A stretch of 64,000 bases of DNA from an uncultured Flavobacteriaceae bacterium. GTDB lineage: Bacteria; Bacteroidota; Bacteroidia; Flavobacteriales; Flavobacteriaceae. A model generated the notes under the pieces. It was not told the DNA's origin. It did no database searches and was given only the letters and a program-made list of their open reading frames with translations. The position numbers and the translations under genes were made by a program. Within the stretch, counting starts at the first letter, position 1. Every line of letters starts with the position of its first letter. This document shows positions 56,996 through 64,000 of the stretch, piece by piece. The stretch is from NCBI GenBank assembly GCA_947494325.1, contig CANLUS010000001.1, positions 1 to 64,000 on the forward strand, in the 5' to 3' direction.

Positions 56996-58305
56996 TTATT
57001 AAAAGTAGAAATTTGCTTAAATATATCGATATAAAGTTTTTTCCAGCGTACCCATTTCCCTTTATCACTAAGTGTTTCGTTATGAAATAAGGTAATAAAA
57101 GTTCCATTAACCTGTTGTACTTCTTTTGCTAACTTAGAAATTACTTCATAAGATCTTTTATATGATAAGCCTAGATAATCTTTCAAAGTCACATCCATAA
57201 CGGCGAATGGAAATATTTTTAAGGGCGTTTGTATCTCATAATCTAAATCATAAAAATAAAATGGAGTACATGTGCTTGCTCTAAAACCATAATGTTGTGC
57301 ATATCCCATGGTGTAATCTTCTCCAATTTCTAATCCTATCAAGTTTTGATACGTTTCTGGCATTGCCAATCTCAAATAATGTTGTCGAGATAATTGAACT
57401 GGAATGTTCGTAATATCTTCTAACCTTTTCTTTTCTTTGGTTAGTTTTAAATCGTTTTTCATTGAAAAATAAGACGGATGTAGGCCTACCTTGCAATAAT
57501 CGGCAATTGACTTTATAAGTGATCTATATTTAGCGTTTCTAGAGGAGGTATTCTTATCGAATGTTGTATACTCACTGACCAAAAAGAAAAATATAGTCTT
57601 AATATCGTAGGTATTCTGTAAACTAATTAACTCTTCAAACGTATCAAATGGGTCTTTTCTAAATCCCAATATAACAGCTGTACGTAACCAAACGCTTTTA
57701 AGATCAAATTTAAAAATATCTTTAGCAAAGCCTCCGATGGTTCGAACGATACCTTTATGTTTGTAACAATAAGCAACATCTACGTCTATTGTAGAAATAT
57801 ATTCAAACCTTCGTTCTTTAAATTGAAAACCCTCAAATTTTTGTCGTAATAAGTCTCTAAATTTATACGCCCACACATCAATCAATGGTTTTTCTAAAAA
57901 TTTATATTTAAATGCTAAACTTTCTTCCGCAGAAAACCGACCAAACTTATCTTTTAAATGGGGTAAATATTCTTCGTATCGACTTAATAAATAAAAACTA
58001 GCGGCGAAAACATCAAAAGGAACTGTAGCCTTCTGTTTATTCTGAAAAAAACAAGGAATTCCATCCCAGTCACCAATTTTTATTTCAATGTCATTGATGC
58101 CTTGCTCAAATAATAAATCTTCACTTTTAATGAAAAACTCATTCCCTAATGGTTGCTTTGCATATGTCAATTTCAGGCCATTATGAGCGACAAACTTTTC
58201 AACCTTTGACGTAAATTCAAACGGCACCTGTAAAATCCTAGTAAAAAAATGTTTAAAGGTATAGGTTAATCTAGGTGTGACTTTATGAGTATAAACTAGC
58301 AGCAT
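56992..58305 (-). CDS. Polysaccharide deacetylase family protein
   Basis: 437 residues without a signal peptide. The first 130 residues form an extra N-terminal domain (DVFAASFYLLSRYEEYL at about 118-134), followed by a NodB-like barrel: STIDVDVAYCYKHKGI with the metal/base Asp pair, VGLHPSYFSM with His, and FHNETLSDKGKWVRW at the end. The second His of the canonical H-x3-H motif is not obvious, so the enzyme may be divergent or use a different metal set. The start codon overlaps the radC stop by one base and its end overlaps the FemAB-like start by four. Confidence 0.75.
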   Translation of the reverse strand: MLLVYTHKVTPRLTYTFKHFFTRILQVPFEFTSKVEKFVAHNGLKLTYAKQPLGNEFFIKSEDLLFEQGINDIEIKIGDWDGIPCFFQNKQKATVPFDVFAASFYLLSRYEEYLPHLKDKFGRFSAEESLAFKYKFLEKPLIDVWAYKFRDLLRQKFEGFQFKERRFEYISTIDVDVAYCYKHKGIVRTIGGFAKDIFKFDLKSVWLRTAVILGFRKDPFDTFEELISLQNTYDIKTIFFFLVSEYTTFDKNTSSRNAKYRSLIKSIADYCKVGLHPSYFSMKNDLKLTKEKKRLEDITNIPVQLSRQHYLRLAMPETYQNLIGLEIGEDYTMGYAQHYGFRASTCTPFYFYDLDYEIQTPLKIFPFAVMDVTLKDYLGLSYKRSYEVISKLAKEVQQVNGTFITLFHNETLSDKGKWVRWKKLYIDIFKQISTFNK

Positions 58306-58994
58306 TACAATAAATTACTATCGGCAAAGCTAAAGTAACCTTTTTCGGTAATAATTAAATGGTCTAATACTTTAATATCTAAGGTTTCTCCAGCGTATTT
58401 CATTTTCGATGTCAAGTTTTTATCGGCATTGCTCGGTTTTAAAGTTCCTGAAGGATGATTGTGACATAAAATAATTCCTGTTGCCAACAACTCGATTGCT
58501 TTATTAAACACAAGTCTGGTGTCAACCATCGTGCCTGTTATACCTCCTTTACTCAGTTGTTTTTTGAAAATGATCTTATTGGCATTGTTCAAATAGATTA
58601 CCCAAAATTCTTCATGTTGCAAATCACCCAATATTGGTTGCATAATTTCATAAATCAATTTGCTGCTTGTTACTTTATCTACTTTCAAGGCTTCCTCCAG
58701 TCGACACCGTTTGGCCAATTCTAAGGCGGTAATTATAGAAACTGCCTTTGCTTTTCCAATCCCTTTAAACGACGTCAAATTGTCAACAGATAACTTACTA
58801 AAGGCATTTAAATTGTTCTTTGTCGAAGCTAGCATTTTTTTTGCCAAGGTCACGGCACTTTCCTCTCTACTACCCGACCCGATTAAAATTGCAATCAATT
58901 CTGCATCCGAAAGTGATGCTCTTCCTTTCGATAACATTTTTTCTCTAGGACGATCATCTTCATTCCATTGTTTGATCGAAAAAGATTCTGACAT
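58305..58994 (-). CDS. radC: RadC/JAB-domain protein
   Basis: 229 residues. An N-terminal helix-hairpin-helix region (about 55-80, LTSFKGIGKAKAVSIITALE) precedes a MPN+/JAMM metalloprotease-type domain with the Glu in HEEFWVIYLN and the zinc motif LCHNHPSG...SNAD (His, His, Asp). Historically tied to DNA repair, though its role is not settled. It is the first gene of a coupled radC-deacetylase-FemAB unit, and lies divergent from trkA; a -7-like TATCTTTA sits upstream (59028-59021). Confidence 0.93.
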   Translation of the reverse strand: MSESFSIKQWNEDDRPREKMLSKGRASLSDAELIAILIGSGSREESAVTLAKKMLASTKNNLNAFSKLSVDNLTSFKGIGKAKAVSIITALELAKRCRLEEALKVDKVTSSKLIYEIMQPILGDLQHEEFWVIYLNNANKIIFKKQLSKGGITGTMVDTRLVFNKAIELLATGIILCHNHPSGTLKPSNADKNLTSKMKYAGETLDIKVLDHLIITEKGYFSFADSNLL

Positions 58995-59044
58995 ACACCT
59001 AGTTAATTAAAATTTTCATTTAAAGATATAAAAGAAAAAAGTAA

Positions 59045-59052
59045 TACTTTTG
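59045..59052 (+). promoter_or_regulatory. trkA -7 box
   Basis: TACTTTTG, a full match to TAnnTTTG, 29 bases before ATG 59082. The -33 position is AT-rich without a clear TTG. Confidence 0.5.
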
Positions 59053-59081
59053 CAGTTCCTTACTTCATTAAAAATAAACAC

Positions 59082-60431
59082 ATGAAAATAGTAATTGCCG
59101 GCGCTGGTGAAGTTGGTTTTCACTTAGCTAAATTACTTTCTTACGAATCACATGACATTACACTTATTGATCTTGATTCAGAACGTTTAGCTTATGCTGA
59201 CAATAAATCTGACATTCGTGTTATGAAAGGTAATGCTACGTCTATTTCGGTTTTAAAAGATGCTAATGTGAAAATGACCGATTTAGTGATTGCCGTTACA
59301 TCTAATGAGACGATTAATATTACCATTAGTGTATTGGCAAAAAGACTAGGAGCTAAACGCACGATTGCACGAATAAATAACTCAGAATTCATCGATAATA
59401 AAGAGGAAATCAATTTTTCTGAATTTGGTATAGATGAACTTATTTCTACAGAAGAACTGGCAACAAATGAAATAAAAATGATGCTCAATCAGGCAGCCTT
59501 TAATCATATTCATGAATATGATGAAGGTGAGTTAAGTATGTTTGGTATTATGTTATCTAAATCGGCTCCTTTTGTTGGTATGTCGGTAAAGGAAGCGGCT
59601 CTTACTTTTCCAGAAATTCATTTTATGCCAATTGCTATTCAATGTGAACATTCTGATGAAATAAAAATACCTCGAGGAGATACTGTTTTTAGAAGTGGTG
59701 ATCTCGCCTACTTCATTACTTTAAAAGAAGGTGTTACTGAGCTTTATAAGTTGACAGGTAAAACCAAAGAACATGTGCACAATGTTATGATTCTAGGAGG
59801 CAGTAACATAGGAAAAAGAACTGCGAAAGAACTCTGTCATAAAAAATTGAATGTTAAGATTTTAGAGGTCAATAAAGACAAAGCACTAGAACTAGCAGAT
59901 GAGTTACCACATGCATTAGTTGTATATGGAGACGGTCGAGATGTTGAGTTACTCAAAGAAGAAAATATCGATGAAATGGATGTTTTTATTGCTGCTACCG
60001 AAAGTTCTGAGACGAATATTATGGCATGTTTAATTGCGAAATCGAAGCATGTGAAAAAGACAATTGCCTTAGCCGAAAACATAGATTATTCTAAACTTTC
60101 ACATTCAATCGGAATTGATACCATTATCAACAAAAAACTATTGGCCGCTAACAGTATCTTTAAACATATTAGAAAAGGTGATGTTTTAGAAATTGCCACA
60201 CTTAATAATTTGGATGCAGAATTATTAGAATTTCAAGTTCGAGAAGACTCAAAAATTACGCGTAAAATAATTAGAGAGCTAAATTTTCCGCGAGAAGCAA
60301 CAATCGGTGGAGTTATTAGAGAAGGCAAAGGACATATTGCTTTAGGTGATTTTAGAATTCAAGCTCATGATAAAGTTGTGGTAAGTTGTTTGGCCGATGC
60401 TGTCTCAAAAGTTGAGAAGTTTTTTGATTAA
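59082..60431 (+). CDS. trkA: Trk potassium transporter regulatory subunit TrkA
   Basis: 449 residues, made of two tandem RCK units. The first Rossmann NAD(H)-binding motif is GAGEVGFHLAKLLSYESHDI at about 6-25, and the second is ILGGSNIGKRTAKELCHKKL at about 231-250; each is followed by an RCK_C domain (about 140-220 and 370-445). It forms the cytosolic gating ring for TrkH, sensing nucleotides. The gene lies 13 bases ahead of trkH. Confidence 0.95.
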   Translation: MKIVIAGAGEVGFHLAKLLSYESHDITLIDLDSERLAYADNKSDIRVMKGNATSISVLKDANVKMTDLVIAVTSNETINITISVLAKRLGAKRTIARINNSEFIDNKEEINFSEFGIDELISTEELATNEIKMMLNQAAFNHIHEYDEGELSMFGIMLSKSAPFVGMSVKEAALTFPEIHFMPIAIQCEHSDEIKIPRGDTVFRSGDLAYFITLKEGVTELYKLTGKTKEHVHNVMILGGSNIGKRTAKELCHKKLNVKILEVNKDKALELADELPHALVVYGDGRDVELLKEENIDEMDVFIAATESSETNIMACLIAKSKHVKKTIALAENIDYSKLSHSIGIDTIINKKLLAANSIFKHIRKGDVLEIATLNNLDAELLEFQVREDSKITRKIIRELNFPREATIGGVIREGKGHIALGDFRIQAHDKVVVSCLADAVSKVEKFFD

Positions 60432-60444
60432 GCATTTCTTTTAA

Positions 60445-61956
60445 ATGAAAAAACTAAATATAAAAATCATCTTCCAAATGATGGGCTTCTTGCTCATCTT
60501 TAATGGTGCTTTTATGTTTTTATCGGCTGCGGTAAGTTTTTATTATAAAGATGGCGCCACTCAAGGAATATTTTTTGCCGGATTTATTACCACGTTGGTT
60601 GGGTTTCTTCTTCATTTTTCAACTAAAGGCTTCAAAAAAGAAGTGAAAAAACGTGAGGGCTATATTGTTGTTACCCTTGGATGGATTTTAATGTCGCTTT
60701 CTGGTACCTTGCCCTATCTCTTTACTGAAGAAATTATAAACTTTACGAATGCTTTCTTTGAAACCATATCTGGTTATACAACAACTGGAGCATCTATTAT
60801 AAACGATATTGAAGCTATGCCAAAGGGTCTTCTATTTTGGAGAAGCACCACACATTGGATAGGTGGAATGGGAATTATTGTACTAACAATTGCAGTGCTT
60901 CCCTTATTAGGTATTGGAGGAATGCAGTTATTTGCTGCAGAGGCTCCGGGACCATCGGCAGACAAATTACATCCTAGAATTACGGATACCGCGAAACGAT
61001 TGTGGTATATCTATTTCGGACTAACAATTACCGAAGCTATTCTTCTAAAATTTGCAGGGATGGGTATGTTCGATGCAGCAAATCATGCGATGAGCACCTT
61101 ATCCACGGGTGGTTTTTCTACGAAAAATGCAAGTGTTGCTCATTGGAATGATCGACCCATTATACAGTATATCATTACCTTTTTTATGTTTCTTGCTGGT
61201 GTGAATTTCGTCTTGAGTTACTTCGCTTTTAAAGGGAAATTCAAAAGAATTATTAACGACGAAGAGTTTTTAACCTATTTCTTTAACATTATTGGTATTG
61301 TAATTATTGTGTCATTAGTGGTCTACTTTAATGCCGACATTTCAAAAATACCCACCGATACTCAACTAATTGCCCATCCAATGGTATATGGTGAATTTGA
61401 AAGTGCTGTTAGACATGGCCTGTTTCAAGTTGTTGCGATTATCACCACTACTGGTTTTGTTACTGCTGACTTTACCTTATGGACACCATTTTTAACGGTT
61501 CTTTTCTTTATTTTAATGTTTTTTGGAGCTTCTGCTGGTTCGACTGCGGGGGGAGTCAAATTTGTTCGACATATTATCATGATCAAAAATGGTTATTTAG
61601 AGTTTAAAAGATCGCTACATCCGAATGCCATTATCCCAGTGCGGTTTAATAAGAAATCTATTTCCCAAGATATTGTTTTTAATATAATGGCTTTTATAGT
61701 CTTATACCTTATTGTATTCGCCGTCGGAGCTTTAGGTTTCGGAATACTTGGTTTAGATTATATTTCGGCCCTTGGTGCTGCAGCTTCATCGCTAGGCAAT
61801 GTTGGACCAGCTTTTGGTGCTTTAAGTCCGGTGCATAATTATGACCTTCTGCCAGCAGCTGGTAAATGGTGGTCGGCTTTTTTGATGCTCTTGGGTAGAT
61901 TAGAACTATTCACTGTACTCATTTTGCTCACACCTTATTTCTGGAAAAATAATTAA
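60445..61956 (+). CDS. trkH: Trk potassium transporter membrane subunit TrkH
   Basis: 503 residues, about ten membrane spans arranged as four pore modules. Selectivity-filter loops are seen as SGYTTTGASII, LSTGGFST, ITTTGFVTAD and SSLGNVGPAFGAL. It mediates K+ uptake with TrkA. The tight trkA-trkH pairing is normal. Confidence 0.95.
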   Translation: MKKLNIKIIFQMMGFLLIFNGAFMFLSAAVSFYYKDGATQGIFFAGFITTLVGFLLHFSTKGFKKEVKKREGYIVVTLGWILMSLSGTLPYLFTEEIINFTNAFFETISGYTTTGASIINDIEAMPKGLLFWRSTTHWIGGMGIIVLTIAVLPLLGIGGMQLFAAEAPGPSADKLHPRITDTAKRLWYIYFGLTITEAILLKFAGMGMFDAANHAMSTLSTGGFSTKNASVAHWNDRPIIQYIITFFMFLAGVNFVLSYFAFKGKFKRIINDEEFLTYFFNIIGIVIIVSLVVYFNADISKIPTDTQLIAHPMVYGEFESAVRHGLFQVVAIITTTGFVTADFTLWTPFLTVLFFILMFFGASAGSTAGGVKFVRHIIMIKNGYLEFKRSLHPNAIIPVRFNKKSISQDIVFNIMAFIVLYLIVFAVGALGFGILGLDYISALGAAASSLGNVGPAFGALSPVHNYDLLPAAGKWWSAFLMLLGRLELFTVLILLTPYFWKNN

Positions 61957-61957
61957 A

Positions 61958-62737
61958 TTGAAATTTAAAGATCAACTTAATAACATATTAATTTTTCAAG
62001 CGACTCCTCATCGGATCATATCTCTTGTTCCTAGTCAAACAGAATTACTTGTTGATTTAGGATTGGAAGATCAAATCGTTGGAATTACTAAATTTTGTAT
62101 TCACCCAGCTCAACTAAAAAAACTTAAAGCTATTGTTGGAGGGACAAAAAATGTAGATCTTCAAAAAATCAAAGCATTACAACCCGATATTATTATTTGC
62201 AATAAAGAAGAAAACACGAAAGAAATGGTAAGTGCTTTACAGAAGATTGCTCCTGTATATGTTTCGGATATTTATAATATCGCTGATGTTACACAATTAT
62301 TTTCTGATATGGGTTCTATTTTTAACCAGGTTTTAGTTGCCCGAAAATTACAGGAAGAACTACTTGAGAAAATGAATCACTTTAGGAGCTTCATAAAAAA
62401 TAAGTCTCATAAAAACGTTGCCTACTTTATTTGGGCTAAACCATGGATGATCGTGGGAGGTGATAATTTTATAAATGAAGTTTTAAAGCTAAATAACTAT
62501 CAAAATGCTTTTGAGTCTATTAGCAGGTATCCCGAGATTGACTTAAAGCAACTATCATCATTAAACCTAGATTTGATTTTATTATCCTCAGAACCTTATC
62601 CCTTTAAAGAAAAACATGCATCCATCTTACAGCACTATAGTAACGCAGAAATCAAATTTGTCGATGGTGAATTTTTTAGCTGGTATGGTTCACGATTCTT
62701 ACAGTCATTTGATTATTTTAAGACTTTACATACATAA
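61958..62737 (+). CDS. BtuF-like substrate-binding protein without signal peptide
   Basis: 259 residues from TTG 61958, one base after the trkH stop. RIISLVPSQTELLVDLGLED, VGITKFCIHP, VGGTKNVDLQKIKALQPDII and WAKPWMIVGGDNFINEVLKL define the helical-backbone metal-receptor family (BtuF, siderophore-binding proteins). The start lacks any signal peptide or lipobox, so it appears cytosolic. No ABC permease or ATPase is adjacent. It may bind a cobalamin or metal chelate inside the cell, or act in salvage or sensing. An upstream start is excluded by the trkH stop region. A terminator follows directly. Confidence 0.75.
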   Translation: MKFKDQLNNILIFQATPHRIISLVPSQTELLVDLGLEDQIVGITKFCIHPAQLKKLKAIVGGTKNVDLQKIKALQPDIIICNKEENTKEMVSALQKIAPVYVSDIYNIADVTQLFSDMGSIFNQVLVARKLQEELLEKMNHFRSFIKNKSHKNVAYFIWAKPWMIVGGDNFINEVLKLNNYQNAFESISRYPEIDLKQLSSLNLDLILLSSEPYPFKEKHASILQHYSNAEIKFVDGEFFSWYGSRFLQSFDYFKTLHT

Positions 62738-62764
62738 AAAACCACCTCAAATTGAGGTGGTTTT
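62736..62764. terminator. Bidirectional terminator between convergent genes
   Basis: AAAACCACCTC and GAGGTGGTTTT enclose AAATT; the A-run and T-run supply a U-tract in both directions. It lies just after the BtuF-like gene and beyond the end of the minus-strand susD. Its core matches the locus 1 terminator at 41791-41820. Confidence 0.9.
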
Positions 62765-62788
62765 CTATAATCAGTGTTACTCGTTATT

Positions 62789-64000
62789 TTATTGAGGATT
62801 TTGCACCATATTAGGGTTAGCATCAAGCTCTTCACGAGGAATTAACCATTCCCATCGAATATCTCCGGCAGGCACTTCCAAAACATTATCTGCTAATGCA
62901 GCCGTATGATTTGCACCTGTTCTGTCTAATGGTAAATTCAATCGCTTTAGATCTAAGAATCTAAACCCTTCACCCCACAGTTCTACTCTTCTTTGAATCA
63001 TAATCTCATCAATTAAAGCTTGACCTGTATTGGAAGACAGCGTATACGCATCATCTCGCGTTGTAACTAAGTCAAAAAGTGCTTGGGCAGCAGCACCATC
63101 ATTACCATTTCTTGCCTGAGCTTCTGCTTCAATCAAATACATTTCTGCAGCCCGCATGTGTGGCACATCCATACTACTATCTCCATTACTTGCAGCCAAA
63201 AACTTTTGGTTAGTATACGGTCTTCTTTGGTGAATATCCAATAAAGATTTACCTGAAGGTAGATTTAGATGTTCTCCTGTAGGATCCCATAAGCCCTTTC
63301 TAACGTCGGTAGCTGGAATCAAATCGTACAATGTTGAATTGATCGATCTAGGATTCCCTCGAATTGCTGAAGAGCTAAAGTTTCTAGAAATATAAGCTCC
63401 ATACGTTCCGAAACCGTCGTTTTGATCAGCTTGAATCTGACTAGCCCACATAAATTCTGGATTACTTTCAGATGAACTCTGAAATCCATTTGCATACGTT
63501 GCTTGATTCATCAGACTAAAATCAGCTCGTGCTTCTTGAGCAATTTGAGCTGCTAATGCCCAATTACCCATGGTCAATGCTACTCTTGCTTTTACTCCTT
63601 TGGCAACTGCTTGATTTATATGAGATTTATTCGCTCTTGGCAAACCTTCTAGCGCCAAAATCGCAGCATCTAAATCATTATTTATTTCAGTATACACTTC
63701 TTCAACAGTGTTTCTGGCCAATTGCTCTTCTAAGGCACTTTTCTTATAAGGTACGCCAAGTTGAGAATTACCACCGCCAGCAACATATCTTCCACCGTAC
63801 GTTTGTACCAATTGATAGTGTGACCAAGCTCTATAAGTTAAAGCTTGTCCTAAGATCTCATTCTTTTCTTCTTCAGGTCCCTCTGCGTCGGCAATTCCAT
63901 TTATCAATACATTTGCATTCGCAATGATTATATAATACGATCTCCAAGGAAATTCACTGTAAAAATCAGTATCACTTCTTCCTGCTGTCCATTTATAAAC
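62789..64000 (-). CDS. RagB/SusD family protein, N-terminus cut by window edge
   Basis: The frame is open from the stop at 62789 to the right window edge, so at least 403 residues are coded here and the start lies outside. A TTG at 63907 is internal, since the upstream codons (SEFPWRSYYIIIANANVLIN) match the SusD helix region. GQALTYRAWSHYQLVQTYGG, MRAAEMYLIEAEAQARNG, IMIQRRVELWGEGFRFLDLK and WLIPREELDANPNMVQN are typical RagB/SusD blocks. A susC is expected to the right of the window. This is the third susD in 25 kb, opposite in direction to the other two. Confidence 0.92.
   Translation of the reverse strand, partial: VYKWTAGRSDTDFYSEFPWRSYYIIIANANVLINGIADAEGPEEEKNEILGQALTYRAWSHYQLVQTYGGRYVAGGGNSQLGVPYKKSALEEQLARNTVEEVYTEINNDLDAAILALEGLPRANKSHINQAVAKGVKARVALTMGNWALAAQIAQEARADFSLMNQATYANGFQSSSESNPEFMWASQIQADQNDGFGTYGAYISRNFSSSAIRGNPRSINSTLYDLIPATDVRKGLWDPTGEHLNLPSGKSLLDIHQRRPYTNQKFLAASNGDSSMDVPHMRAAEMYLIEAEAQARNGNDGAAAQALFDLVTTRDDAYTLSSNTGQALIDEIMIQRRVELWGEGFRFLDLKRLNLPLDRTGANHTAALADNVLEVPAGDIRWEWLIPREELDANPNMVQNPQ

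Noticed and set aside
41791-62764. Repeated ACCACCTC hairpins as a CRISPR-like or mobile repeat
   Set aside because: Only two copies, each with a U-tract after a gene end; ordinary terminators explain them.
63529-63927. 132-codon plus-strand frame inside the right-edge susD
   Set aside because: Antisense to a conserved SusD region, Leu/His/Gln-rich nonsense composition.

Overview
The window looks like a chromosomal segment from a marine-type member of the Flavobacteriaceae (phylum Bacteroidota). Three things point there: low GC content; promoters of the Bacteroidota type (TAnnTTTG -7 box, TTG/TTTG about 19-20 bases upstream) with almost no Shine-Dalgarno sequences; and several lineage-typical families, namely SusC/SusD outer-membrane pairs, a type IX secretion sorting domain and a CarboxypepD_reg/TonB plug receptor. 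I see no insertion sequence, prophage, CRISPR array, rRNA or tRNA gene.

Layout. 1-3650 (+): thrS, infC (which appears to start at an AUA codon), rpmI and rplT, closed by a strong terminator. 3667-11997 (-): an operon of a CtlX-like amidinotransferase-fold hydrolase, the two subunits of a xanthine dehydrogenase-type molybdoenzyme and a small membrane protein. Upstream of it lie an arginine-deiminase/DDAH-like hydrolase, a TPR lipoprotein and a secreted M20 peptidase. 12054-16797 (-): gltA, eno, carA and an unknown secreted protein. 16929-33984 (-): one continuous translation superoperon, rpsL-rpsG-fusA-rpsJ-rplCDWB-rpsS-rplV-rpsC-rplP-rpmC-rpsQ-rplNXE-rpsN-rpsH-rplFR-rpsE-rpmD-rplO-secY-infA-rpmJ-rpsMKD-rpoA-rplQ, with no tuf, adk or map. 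34157-49214 (+): an Omp85-like protein and two susC-susD-lipoprotein loci, with a secreted arylsulfotransferase-like protein between them. 49318-53663: rlmB, rhomboid protease, rarA, an unknown secreted protein and a YjjG-type nucleotidase. 53721-58994: a small surface-polysaccharide group (glycosyltransferase, flippase, FemAB/GNAT-like protein, deacetylase) joined to radC. 59082-62737 (+): trkA-trkH and a substrate-binding-like protein without a signal peptide. 62789 to the right edge (-): a third susD, cut by the window end.

How the genes work together. The superoperon supplies most of the ribosome, EF-G, IF-1, SecY and RNA polymerase alpha, starting from a clear promoter at 34038-34068. 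Its few non-coding gaps (rpsJ-rplC, rpsK-rpsD, rpsD-rpoA) hold RNA that folds well by eye. One of them has a terminator and a competing hairpin, like a transcription attenuator. The susCD loci should import unidentified glycans or peptides through TonB-dependent pores. No polysaccharide lyase or glycoside hydrolase lies beside them, so their substrates cannot be read from this window.

The observations most worth following are the rplC attenuator, the two structured gaps around rpsD, the AUA start of infC, the near-identical 125-base leader plus signal-peptide DNA shared by the two susC genes, paired TTAAC repeats upstream of both, and two homologous terminators with a compensatory base pair flanking an unknown secreted-protein gene. 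All structures and family calls were made by reading the sequence; no folding program or database was run.
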